Shown here in pieces: positions 1 through 6,180 of a stretch of 10,807 bases of DNA. A program made the position numbers and the translations under genes. Source of the stretch: an uncultured Lachnobacterium sp. (GTDB lineage: Bacteria; Bacillota; Clostridia; Lachnospirales; Lachnospiraceae); contig URLU01000064.1 of the NCBI GenBank assembly GCA_900548765.1, positions 1-10,807 of the forward strand, written 5' to 3'. Each line of letters begins with the position of its first letter. Within the stretch, counting starts at the first letter, position 1. Below the pieces are notes generated by a model. That model did not search any database, was not told the DNA's origin, and saw nothing but the letters and a program-made list of their open reading frames with translations.

Positions 1-493
1 TCTTGAAGAAGTAAGCCTCCTCTTTGGCTGGCTTTACCTCACGCCCACAGTCTGGGCATTTTCCATCTACAAGCTGTGACTCTGTCCAGAAAGACTCACA
101 TGGAGTACAGTAAAGTCCTTCGTATGAGCTCTTATAGATATCTCCCTGATCATAAAGCTTCTTGAAAATCTTCTTTACACATTTCTCATGGTCTTCGTCT
201 GTTGTACGGATGAATCTGTCGTATGAGCTGTTTACTAAATCCCAGATTCTCTTAACCTCTCCTGATACATTGTCTACATATTCCTTTGGAGAGATTCCGG
301 CAGCCTCTGCCTTTTCCTGAATCTTCTGACCATGCTCGTCTGTTCCTGTCTGGAAATGCACGTCATAGCCCTCTGCCTTTTTGTATCTGGCAATAGCGTC
401 TGCCAGAATAATCTCATATGTGTTTCCGATATGAGGCTTACCTGATGTGTAAGCTATGGCGGTTGTAATATAATACTTTCCTTTATTTGTCAT
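1..493 (-). CDS. metG: Methionyl-tRNA synthetase, N-terminal part (runs off the window)
   Basis: Attaches methionine to tRNA-Met in the cytoplasm using ATP. Only the first 164 codons are present. They begin MTNKGKYYITTAIAY and carry the class I HIGH-type signature as PHIGN (residues 20-24), the GTDEHG motif (50-55) that is typical of MetRS, and a zinc-binding insert with two Cys pairs, CTPC (129-132) and CPDC (146-149). The KMSKS loop and anticodon-binding domain lie beyond the edge. The ATG at 491-493 is chosen because an AAGGAG ribosome site lies about 8 bases upstream (501-506). The gene sits behind a Met-type T-box leader (691-1012), which independently supports the identity. The remaining 5' leader of about 200 nt is filled by a palindromic element (527-694). 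Identity is very secure. Confidence 0.97.
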   Translation of the reverse strand, partial: MTNKGKYYITTAIAYTSGKPHIGNTYEIILADAIARYKKAEGYDVHFQTGTDEHGQKIQEKAEAAGISPKEYVDNVSGEVKRIWDLVNSSYDRFIRTTDEDHEKCVKKIFKKLYDQGDIYKSSYEGLYCTPCESFWTESQLVDGKCPDCGREVKPAKEEAYFFK

Positions 494-526
494 TGTATGT
501 CTCCTTTTCATTTACTTTCATCGTTG

Positions 527-694
527 TTTTCGTATAAATACCTAACTATAAGCTCGAATCCGCAGCTTCGCTGCTTCTCCGTTGCTTCGCAACTATGATT
601 CTCACTTTTCGTTAGGTCGTCCGATTTCAAACATCATCCTTGCAAGACAGCTTGCAGTCTGATGTTTTCATCGTACTTCTTTTATACGATAAAA
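527..694. repeat. Nested palindromic (multi-branch) element in the metG leader
   Basis: This stretch is almost entirely inverted repeats. The outer arms are CGTATAAA (531-538) and TTTATACG (681-688). Inside, CCTAAC (541-546) pairs with GTTAGG (611-616), and GAATC (556-560) pairs with GATTC (597-601). These enclose two TTC-loop hairpins, GCAGC/GCTGC (562-574) and GTTGC/GCAAC (581-593). A second branch pairs AAACATCA (629-636) with TGATGTTT (660-667) around TGCAAG/CTTGCA (641-656). The fold is therefore a closing stem with a cloverleaf and a hairpin. It lies after the T-box terminator and before the metG ribosome site, so it is transcribed in the metG mRNA. I see no coding capacity. A small non-autonomous mobile or intergenic repeat is the best guess, with a structured leader RNA as the alternative. 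Confidence 0.7.
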
Positions 695-730
695 AACGCC
701 TCCCAGAGAATATACATCCTCTAGAAGGCG
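691..730 (-). terminator. Intrinsic terminator of the Met T-box
   Basis: On the minus strand CGCCTTCTAGAG (719-730) pairs with CTCTGGGAGGCG (697-708), with some G-U pairs, followed by six T (691-696). It follows the T-box sequence directly, so it is the conditional terminator that competes with the antiterminator. Confidence 0.9.
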
Positions 731-1012
731 AAATAATCACGTTACCACTTCTATTCACACAGACCTCACAGCCCATGCCTCTGTAAATATCTCAGAATAT
801 ATTATGTCTGAAATATTCTCCACTATAACGGGTGTTCCCGTCAGAACTTATCCTGACATATGCCCCATGCAAAATACAGGTTCAGCTCTGCCACTCCAAA
901 GCCATGTTCCCAGTGTCCTTAATCGTCCCCTCTCAGCATAGCCTGCGGCTTAGGGATTCTCTGTAAATCTCAGGCAAAGGTACTCTCTTTTTCTACGTGT
1001 TTGCTCTGTAAT
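691..1012 (-). promoter_or_regulatory. T-box leader, methionine-specific, controlling metG
   Basis: A tRNA-sensing leader that lets transcription proceed when uncharged tRNA-Met binds. In the minus-strand RNA, Stem I shows AAAG, then an AGAGTA loop, on the 5' side. This faces GGGAACATGGCTTT on the 3' side, placing the codon AUG (903-905) in the specifier loop, closed by AAAG/CTTT. A GGAGTGGC segment follows, and the tyrS leader has the same segment at the equivalent place. The T-box sequence AGAAGTGGTAACGTGA (738-753) contains UGGU (744-747), which can pair with an ACCA tRNA end. A terminator follows directly at 691-730. The T-box core departs slightly from the usual AGGGTGGNACCGCG. The family is recognised from these elements, and Met specificity is read from the AUG and the downstream metG. 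Confidence 0.9.
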
Positions 1013-1018
1013 AGCTTT

Positions 1019-1047
1019 AATCTATCACGAGTTATAGAAAAAGTCAA
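1019..1047 (-). promoter_or_regulatory. Promoter of the metG T-box transcript
   Basis: The -35 TTGACT (1042-1047) and -10 TAGATT (1019-1024) are separated by exactly 17 bp, predicting a start near 1012. The -35 directly abuts the stop codon of the upstream zinc-ribbon gene (1048-1050). I see no strong terminator between the two, so read-through from the upstream operon into the T-box is possible. Confidence 0.75.
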
Positions 1048-1407
1048 CTAATCATCTAAAAGCGACGCCCCACAATTCGAGCAGAATGAATTATCCTTTG
1101 CCTGTTTCACCCCACACTGTGGACATGTAACAGCACCCTGTATATCCATAAGCTCATCCTTTAAGGCTGCGATTTCTGTCTGCGCCTCAACAATTGATGC
1201 AAAGTAATCTTTCTCTGGAACATCCTCATCCTTGTGAGCCTCAAAGTATGCTCTTCCAAGCTCTGCAAACTGCTTCTCCACAAAATCCTCTTTTGAGTGG
1301 ATATCAAGCTTTAGCTTTGCTGCATTAGATGCCTCCGATACCTTACCACTGACCTCTTTTCCTGCTGAGACCAAATCTGTCTTGAGTTTTCCAAAATCAA
1401 TTGCCAT
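1048..1407 (-). CDS. Small zinc-ribbon protein with a helical N-terminal region
   Basis: A 119-residue protein with no signal peptide or membrane segment. Residues 1-90 are charged and look helical, possibly coiled coil (for example AEL, AYFEAHKDED and AALKDELMDIQ). The C-terminus is a clear zinc ribbon with CPQC (95-98) and CSNC (109-112), the latter in a SFCSNCG context common to many short Firmicute zinc-ribbon proteins. The ATG at 1405-1407 has an AAAGAGG site about 10 bases upstream (1419-1425). It starts 17 bp after the GDT1-family gene, so it is probably the third gene of the riboswitch-controlled operon. The function is unknown. Metal binding, scaffolding or regulation of the neighbouring transporters is only a guess from context. 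Confidence 0.85.
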   Translation of the reverse strand: MAIDFGKLKTDLVSAGKEVSGKVSEASNAAKLKLDIHSKEDFVEKQFAELGRAYFEAHKDEDVPEKDYFASIVEAQTEIAALKDELMDIQGAVTCPQCGVKQAKDNSFCSNCGASLLDD

Positions 1408-1424
1408 AATAATCTAACCTCTTT

Positions 1425-2111
1425 CTATTTTTGTGGCTGCTTAGCAGCGTTTTTTCTGTAAAGGACAAGGCAGACACTTGCAAAAACCACTGCCACTGCT
1501 GCTGTTATGCCTATTGCAAGGTTTTTGCCATCTGCTAACAGAATATTCAGCCCCTGGAAAAGTGTGTACACTCCAAACACTGCAAAGATTGCAAACGCCA
1601 AAGTGTGAAGCAGTTCCTCAGATGCCTTGTTCTGAAGAAGCCTGCCCACCAGCATTCCAATTATGTCAGCTGCAAAAAGACCTATCGAACATCCAATCCA
1701 TACAATTAATGCTGCACCAATCCCTTCATTTGCTCCAAAGGTAATGGCTGTAAGCTGTGTCTTGTCACCCAGCTCTGCTACAAAGAATGTGCAGAAAACT
1801 GCAAGGGGTGCGAAAGAGATTTTGTTTTCCCCTGCCTCTTCCTCCTCCTCATCATCGCCTGCAAGTGTGCTTGCTGCGAAATAGAGGAATGCGCCGGCTG
1901 CTATAAGCTTTATAACCCACTCTGGAATTAATTCTCCAACAAGACCTCCGGCTAAAACTGCAAGTCCATTAAGGACTAAGATTGCTGCTCCTGTTCCGAT
2001 TATAATATCCCTTGTCTTATATTTTGATGTCATTGCTACAAGCATAAGCTGGGTTTTGTCACCCATTTCTGCTATAAATTCTGTCAATAGCACCTTCAAC
2101 AATAATAACAT
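1425..2111 (-). CDS. GDT1/TMEM165 (UPF0016) family cation transporter, probably Mn2+ export
   Basis: A 228-residue integral membrane protein. It has the two signature E-x-G-D-K-T motifs of the GDT1/UPF0016 family, EMGDKT (15-20) and ELGDKTQ (113-119), in two inverted halves. The halves are joined by a very acidic loop (GDDEEEEE, 85-92). About six family membrane helices are followed by an additional C-terminal hydrophobic segment (about 197-218). Characterised relatives move Mn2+ or Ca2+, usually out of the cytoplasm. The ATG at 2109-2111 has AAAGGAAG (2119-2126) upstream. The gene follows the CaCA exchanger after 106 bp and lies downstream of a yybP-ykoY riboswitch, which fits manganese efflux. 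The family is certain. The substrate is inferred from context. Confidence 0.93.
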   Translation of the reverse strand: MLLLLKVLLTEFIAEMGDKTQLMLVAMTSKYKTRDIIIGTGAAILVLNGLAVLAGGLVGELIPEWVIKLIAAGAFLYFAASTLAGDDEEEEEAGENKISFAPLAVFCTFFVAELGDKTQLTAITFGANEGIGAALIVWIGCSIGLFAADIIGMLVGRLLQNKASEELLHTLAFAIFAVFGVYTLFQGLNILLADGKNLAIGITAAVAVVFASVCLVLYRKNAAKQPQK

Positions 2112-2217
2112 ATTTATCTTCCTTTGTGTAAATTATCTCTCTGAATAAGTTTGAAATCAAACTACTGCTCATCCCATACTTTGTAGCCGATTTGTCACCC
2201 ACTGCCTATAGAAATAT

Positions 2218-3195
2218 TTATCTCATTATGATGTACACAGCGTATGCGATATACATAATAAGCATCAGGAAGCCTTCGCCTCTCTTAAGCTCTGATTTTG
2301 TCCACGCCATAATCCATACAATAATTGAGAAAACTATCAGTACAATGATGTCGATAATGTTTTCTGTGATAAATGCAATCGGACTAATGGCGGATGCAAT
2401 TCCAAGTACCATGAGGAAGTTGAACACATTTGAACCTATGGCATTTCCCAGTGCCATATCAACCTCATTCTTCTTTGCTGCAACAATTGATGTCACAAGC
2501 TCTGGAAGTGATGTTCCTATTGATACAATTGTGAGTCCTACAAGTGTCTGGGACATTCCAAGATCTATTGCAATCCGGCTGGCTGTGTCTACAACCATGT
2601 CGCCGCCGATTACAATTGCAGCTCCTCCCAAGACGATATATACAAGGCTTAGCGGCACTGATAGCAGCTTTATTTCTTCTGTCTCTTCCTCCAGCTCTGA
2701 CTCTGCCTTGTTTTTATGCTTAAGTGTTACTCTGACAAGAACAACAACGTATATAGCAAAAAGCACTAAGAGTACTACGCCGTCCACATGTCCCAGCTCC
2801 ATACCGATAAAGCCAAGTACCAGTAAAATCACAGCACACAGCACTGAAAAAGGAAAGTCCCTCTTTAATGTCTGCTTGTCTACAGCTACCGGTGTAAGCA
2901 CTGCACAAAATCCAATTACAACCATAAGGTTAAAGATATTTGAACCAACTGCATTACTTACAGCAAGTGCATTGTTGTCCACTAATGATGCTGTCACGCT
3001 TACGGCGGTCTCCGGAAGTGATGTTCCCATTGCTACGATTGTGAGTCCGATGATAAGCGATGGCACATGAAATCTTTTTGCCACGCTTGAGCTTCCTTCT
3101 ACGAAAAAGTCTGCTCCCTTTACCAAAAATACAAATCCGACTACCAAAAGCACTACGACAAGCGCCATTGGTGCACTGTTAATATAGTTTCCCAT
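2218..3195 (-). CDS. CaCA-family calcium/sodium antiporter (CaxA/YrbG-like)
   Basis: A 325-residue membrane protein with two homologous Na_Ca_ex halves. The alpha-1 repeat has GTSLPE (57-62) and GSNIFNL (84-90), and the alpha-2 repeat has GTSLPE (227-232) and GSNVFNF (254-260). An acidic cytoplasmic loop (ESELEEETEE, 165-174) separates them. About ten hydrophobic segments are visible, the usual number for this family. The start at 3193-3195 has a perfect AGGAGG (3202-3207) upstream. The family exchanges Ca2+ for Na+ or H+, and some bacterial members act on other divalent ions. Being the first gene behind a Mn2+-type riboswitch, and paired with a GDT1-family gene, suggests a role in Mn2+ or mixed Mn2+/Ca2+ efflux. 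The family is secure; the ion is inferred. Confidence 0.93.
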   Translation of the reverse strand: MGNYINSAPMALVVVLLVVGFVFLVKGADFFVEGSSSVAKRFHVPSLIIGLTIVAMGTSLPETAVSVTASLVDNNALAVSNAVGSNIFNLMVVIGFCAVLTPVAVDKQTLKRDFPFSVLCAVILLVLGFIGMELGHVDGVVLLVLFAIYVVVLVRVTLKHKNKAESELEEETEEIKLLSVPLSLVYIVLGGAAIVIGGDMVVDTASRIAIDLGMSQTLVGLTIVSIGTSLPELVTSIVAAKKNEVDMALGNAIGSNVFNFLMVLGIASAISPIAFITENIIDIIVLIVFSIIVWIMAWTKSELKRGEGFLMLIMYIAYAVYIIMR

Positions 3196-3340
3196 TTTTT
3201 TCCTCCTGATTCGTGTTTATACATTTTATATTTAGTTGAACCTAATATATTTTCCGAATTGTCGATATTGTTTCACGTCTTTTCCTATATACATGCAGAG
3301 AATATGTCATCATCTCTCCTGTATACAGTGCCATACCAGC

Positions 3341-3405
3341 TCAAAATAAAGAGACCCACGTATACCCAGTCTGCCCCTTGGACAATCTAAGTATACATGA
3401 GTCTC
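3341..3405 (-). terminator. Expression-platform hairpin of the Mn2+ riboswitch
   Basis: On the minus strand GAGACTCATGTATAC (3391-3405) pairs along its full length with GTATACGTGGGTCTC (3351-3365), including a few G-U pairs. TTTATTTT (3343-3350) follows. The T tract is interrupted by an A, so termination may be partial. Ligand binding would be expected to prevent this hairpin. Confidence 0.75.
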
Positions 3406-3499
3406 ATTCTTTAAGACTTGCCAGGTCATACGACCGGGTTTGTTGACAAATCACGATTTCTCGCGAACTACTCCCTCACGGAATATTCGGTTCAAATTT
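3341..3499 (-). promoter_or_regulatory. yybP-ykoY family (Mn2+) riboswitch
   Basis: The minus-strand RNA contains the hallmark segments of this family. GAGGGAGTAG (3468-3477) forms the conserved 5' loop. CCCGGTCGTATGACC and TGGCAAGTC (3415-3438) provide the conserved helix and 3' loop. A 15-bp hairpin ending in a T-rich tract follows (3341-3405). The family is known to bind Mn2+ and to turn on manganese exporters. It lies between a strong promoter and the CaCA exchanger and GDT1-family genes, a classic context. The hairpin overlaps the segment just after the aptamer, which suggests control by transcription termination. I did not resolve the P1 pairing in detail. Confidence 0.88.
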
Positions 3500-3505
3500 C
3501 CTTTT

Positions 3506-3534
3506 ACTATACCAAGTCTATATTGTTTTGTCAA
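3506..3534 (-). promoter_or_regulatory. Promoter of the riboswitch-exchanger operon
   Basis: A consensus -35 TTGACA (3529-3534), a 17-bp spacer and -10 TATAGT (3506-3511) predict a start near 3499, just upstream of the riboswitch. It diverges from the tyrS promoter; the two -35 hexamers are only 6 bp apart. Confidence 0.88.
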
Positions 3535-3540
3535 TTCTTA

Positions 3541-3570
3541 TTGACAATTTCCCCTCTATGTAATTATAAT
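3541..3570 (+). promoter_or_regulatory. Promoter of the tyrS T-box transcript
   Basis: Consensus -35 TTGACA (3541-3546) and -10 TATAAT (3565-3570) with an 18-bp spacer, predicting a start near 3577. Both hexamers are perfect matches. Back to back with the riboswitch promoter. Confidence 0.9.
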
Positions 3571-3576
3571 AGAGCC

Positions 3577-3848
3577 AATTGAAGTATTCACAGGCGATGA
3601 AGAGAACAAGTACTTTTATGTGAAACATACAGAAAGCTGCCGGCTGATGAGAGGCGCATGGGAAGCACAAAAGGAATACATCTCGGAGCTTTGCACCGAA
3701 ATATGAGTAGGCTGCAACGGAGTGGCGCACGTTATAGAGGCTTAAGTGTTGTAGGACACTTACTAAGGCAGACTGTGTGAGCAGCCTGCGAATTAAGGTG
3801 GTAACACGAGATAATCCCCCTCGTCCTTAAACAGGACGGGGGTTTTTT
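3577..3848 (+). promoter_or_regulatory. T-box leader, tyrosine-specific, controlling tyrS
   Basis: A textbook T-box leader. Stem I has GAGA (3602-3605) pairing with TCTC (3681-3684) around the specifier loop, AGTA on one side and GAATACA on the other. This puts UAC, a tyrosine codon, at 3677-3679. The helix above pairs CTTTT..GTG with CAC..AAAAG. A GGAGTGGC segment follows (3719-3726), then a Stem III hairpin AAGTGT/ACACTT (3744-3761). The T-box sequence AAGGTGGTAACACGAG (3795-3810) has UGGU (3799-3802), which matches an ACCA tRNA end. The terminator follows at 3816-3848. Uncharged tRNA-Tyr would favour the antiterminator and switch on tyrS. Confidence 0.95.
3816..3848 (+). terminator. Intrinsic terminator of the Tyr T-box
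   Basis: CCCTCGTCC pairs with GGACGGGGG (one G-U pair) around a short TTAAACA loop, followed by six T (3843-3848). It overlaps the 3' part of the antiterminator region, as expected for a T-box. Confidence 0.93.
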
Positions 3849-3894
3849 GATGCACATAAAGCTGTGCTTTTATACAAAAAGGAGGTTTTAAAAC

Positions 3895-5121
3895 ATGACA
3901 ATTTATGACGAGCTTGTTGCCCGTGGTCTTATCGCCCAGGTAACAAACGAAGAAGAAATCAAAAATATGATTAACGAGGGAAAAGCTACATTCTACATCG
4001 GTTTCGACTGTACTGCTGATTCCCTGACAGCCGGACACTTCATGGCACTTACCCTTATGAAGCGTCTTCAGATGGCTGGAAATAAGCCAATCGCCCTGAT
4101 TGGCGGCGGAACAACAATGATTGGAGACCCTTCCGGAAGAACTGACATGCGTAAGATGCTCACCAAGGAAGACATCGATCACAATGCTGAATGCTTCAAG
4201 AAACAGATGGAAAAATTCATCGACTTTGGCGAGGGAAAAGCTATGATGGTGAACAATGCCGACTGGCTTTTAAACCTGAATTATGTTGAGCTTCTACGTG
4301 AGGTTGGAGCCTGCTTCAGCGTAAACAACATGCTCCGTGCAGAGTGCTACAAGCAGAGAATGGAAAAAGGACTTTCTTTCCTAGAGTTCAACTACATGAT
4401 TATGCAGAGCTACGATTTCTATATGTTATACCAGAAATACGGATGTAACATGGAGTTTGGTGGAGATGACCAGTGGAGCAACATGCTTGGCGGTACAGAG
4501 CTTATCCGCCGCAAGCTTGGTAAAGATGCTCATGCCATGACAATCACCCTTCTCACAGACTCAAACGGAAACAAGATGGGAAAGACTGCCGGAAATGCTG
4601 TATGGCTTGACCCAAACAAGACTTCACCATTTGATTTCTTCCAGTACTGGAGAAATGTGGCTGACGCAGACGTATTAAAATGTATCAAGATGCTCACCTT
4701 CCTTCCACTTGATGAGATTGAAAAAATGGAAAGCTGGGAGGGCTCTCAGCTCAACGAAGCTAAGGAGATTCTCGCATACGAGCTGACAAAGCTTGTACAC
4801 GGTGATGAGGAAGCAGACAAAGCCCGTGAGGCTTCACATGCGCTTTTCGCAGGTGGCGGAAACAATGCAAACATGCCTACAATTGAGCTTTCTGATGAGG
4901 ATTTTGCTGATGGAGACCTGGATATCATGTCAGTTCTCGTAAAGGCTGGTCTTTGCGAGTCTCGTGGAGATGCCCGCAGAAATGTGCAGCAGGGCGGCGT
5001 ATCTGTAGCAGATGAGAAGGTTACTGATATTTCTACAAAGTATGCTAAGGATGCTTTTGCAGGTGACGGACTTATCGTGAGACGTGGTAAGAAGAAATTT
5101 GCTAAGGTCGTTGTGAAATAA
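3895..5121 (+). CDS. tyrS: Tyrosyl-tRNA synthetase
   Basis: Charges tRNA-Tyr with tyrosine in the cytoplasm. At 408 residues it has normal bacterial TyrRS length. The N-terminal class I catalytic domain has YIGFDCTADSL (34-44) leading to a HIGH-type site reading TAGH (45-48), then GDPSGRT (77-83). The tyrosine and ATP pocket segments QSYDF (171-175) and GGDDQWSN (189-196) follow, and the KMSKS loop reads KMGKT (227-231). The C-terminus (about 345-408) is an S4-type RNA-binding domain. The ATG at 3895-3897 has AGGAGG 9 bases upstream (3880-3885). It is the only plus-strand gene here, single in its transcript, controlled by the Tyr T-box and closed by the terminator at 5133-5165. Confidence 0.98.
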   Translation: MTIYDELVARGLIAQVTNEEEIKNMINEGKATFYIGFDCTADSLTAGHFMALTLMKRLQMAGNKPIALIGGGTTMIGDPSGRTDMRKMLTKEDIDHNAECFKKQMEKFIDFGEGKAMMVNNADWLLNLNYVELLREVGACFSVNNMLRAECYKQRMEKGLSFLEFNYMIMQSYDFYMLYQKYGCNMEFGGDDQWSNMLGGTELIRRKLGKDAHAMTITLLTDSNGNKMGKTAGNAVWLDPNKTSPFDFFQYWRNVADADVLKCIKMLTFLPLDEIEKMESWEGSQLNEAKEILAYELTKLVHGDEEADKAREASHALFAGGGNNANMPTIELSDEDFADGDLDIMSVLVKAGLCESRGDARRNVQQGGVSVADEKVTDISTKYAKDAFAGDGLIVRRGKKKFAKVVVK

Positions 5122-5132
5122 ATTTTTATGCC

Positions 5133-5165
5133 AAAATCGGATGGTCTAAAGCCATCCGATTTTTT
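5133..5165. terminator. Terminator shared by convergent tyrS and the hydroxy-acid oxidase gene
   Basis: AAAATCGGATGG (5133-5144) pairs with CCATCCGATTTT (5152-5163), a near-perfect 12-bp stem with a short loop. On the plus strand it ends in a T run reaching 5165. On the minus strand the same A/T-rich base gives TTTT, so it probably also ends the minus-strand transcript, whose stop codon lies at 5164-5166 within it. Confidence 0.88.
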
Positions 5166-6180
5166 ATCTCCTCACGCAGTCCCGACTAATCTCCTCAAGC
5201 GAAGCCACTCCACACATCGCCATAGTATCAGCCAGCTCACTGCTGATTTTTTGTATGTATGATTCCACACCTTCTCTGCCACCGCCATACACAGCAGTTA
5301 CAAATGGGCGGGCTATAATCACCGCATCTGCGCCAATTGCCAATGCCTTAAAGACATCTGTGCCGGAACGGATTCCTCCATCTACTAAGATTTTCATAGA
5401 GCCATCTACAGCGTCTGCGATTTCTTCCAGTACCTCCGCTGTTGCCGGGCACTGGTCCAGAACACGTCCTCCATGATTTGACACAACTATGGCTGAGGCA
5501 CCTGCTTCCTTTGCTTTCAACGCTCCCTTTACAGTCATGATGCCTTTCACAATAAATGGCAGTCCTGCTGCATCCACAATCTCGTGAAGCTCCTCAACCG
5601 ATTTGCTGCCAGCCGGCGGATTGAGATTCTTTAAGAACGGAAGCCCTGCTGCATCAATATCCATTGCTACTGCAAACGCTCCTGATTCTTTCACAAGCTC
5701 AAGCTTTTCTCTGATAAGCTCTATATTCCAGGGTTTTACAGTTGGTATTCCAAAACCATCAGCCTTTTTGATTGCTTTTGTGGCTGCAAGCATGACATTG
5801 CTGTCAACTCCGTCTCCTGTAAAGGCTGCGATTCCAAACTCAGCACAGGCTGACACCAGAATATCATTGTAGGACACATCGTTCAGACAATCGCCATAAT
5901 GGAGGTTCACGGCTCCAACCGGTCCTGCAAAAAATGGATACTTAAGCTCTTTGCCAAACAGTGACAGAGAGGTATCTATTGGTCGTTTTTCTACAAGTGT
6001 ATCCATGTTAAGCCTGATTTCCTTCCACTTATCGTAGTTACGGATTGCAGTGTCGCCTATCCCTTTTGCGCCTGGCCCCGGCATCTGGTTTTTACAGGCT
6101 CTGCCGTTGCACTCCGGGCAGGCTTTGCAGTAGTTTCCGATCTTTGCTCTTGCGTTTTCTATACATTCTGAGTAGTTCAT
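5164..6180 (-). CDS. FMN-dependent alpha-hydroxy-acid oxidizing protein with N-terminal Cys cluster
   Basis: A 338-residue TIM-barrel flavoenzyme of the glycolate/lactate oxidase family. It is expected to oxidise a 2-hydroxy acid to the 2-oxo acid. The FMN and catalytic landmarks are present: Lys212 in FIVKG, SNHGGR (234-239) with the base His236 and Arg239, DGGIRSG (267-273), and Arg291 in ARPF. The N-terminus is unlike the classic oxidases: a C-x2-C-x2-C-x4-C cluster (Cys18, 21, 24, 29) in NYCKACPECNGRACKN occupies the region where oxidases have a substrate-binding Tyr. This may bind a metal or an Fe-S centre and suggests electron transfer to something other than O2. The start overlaps the upstream stop (TAATG) with GGGAGG at 6191-6196. 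The substrate is unknown. Confidence 0.92.
   Translation of the reverse strand: MNYSECIENARAKIGNYCKACPECNGRACKNQMPGPGAKGIGDTAIRNYDKWKEIRLNMDTLVEKRPIDTSLSLFGKELKYPFFAGPVGAVNLHYGDCLNDVSYNDILVSACAEFGIAAFTGDGVDSNVMLAATKAIKKADGFGIPTVKPWNIELIREKLELVKESGAFAVAMDIDAAGLPFLKNLNPPAGSKSVEELHEIVDAAGLPFIVKGIMTVKGALKAKEAGASAIVVSNHGGRVLDQCPATAEVLEEIADAVDGSMKILVDGGIRSGTDVFKALAIGADAVIIARPFVTAVYGGGREGVESYIQKISSELADTMAMCGVASLEEISRDCVRR

Noticed and set aside
2132..2160. Internal promoter for the GDT1-family gene (TTGATT, 17 bp, GATAAT)
   Set aside because: The predicted start would fall at about 2125, inside the ribosome site (2119-2126), leaving no usable leader, so cotranscription from the riboswitch promoter is more likely.
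2112..2217. A second riboswitch between the exchanger and GDT1-family genes
   Set aside because: I found no GGGAGTAG-type loop or strong hairpin there apart from a short TTTGA/TCAAA stem.
2192..3070. Long open frame of 292 codons on the plus strand
   Set aside because: It lies antisense to the exchanger gene, is Ser/Thr/Ile-rich as antisense frames often are, and has no ribosome site or recognisable domain.
3518..3730. Short minus-strand frame across the tyrS promoter and T-box
   Set aside because: It overlaps a well-supported promoter and Stem I of the T-box and shows no domain.
3793..4182. Minus-strand frame of 129 codons at the start of tyrS
   Set aside because: Antisense to the tyrS coding sequence and terminator, with no supporting signal.
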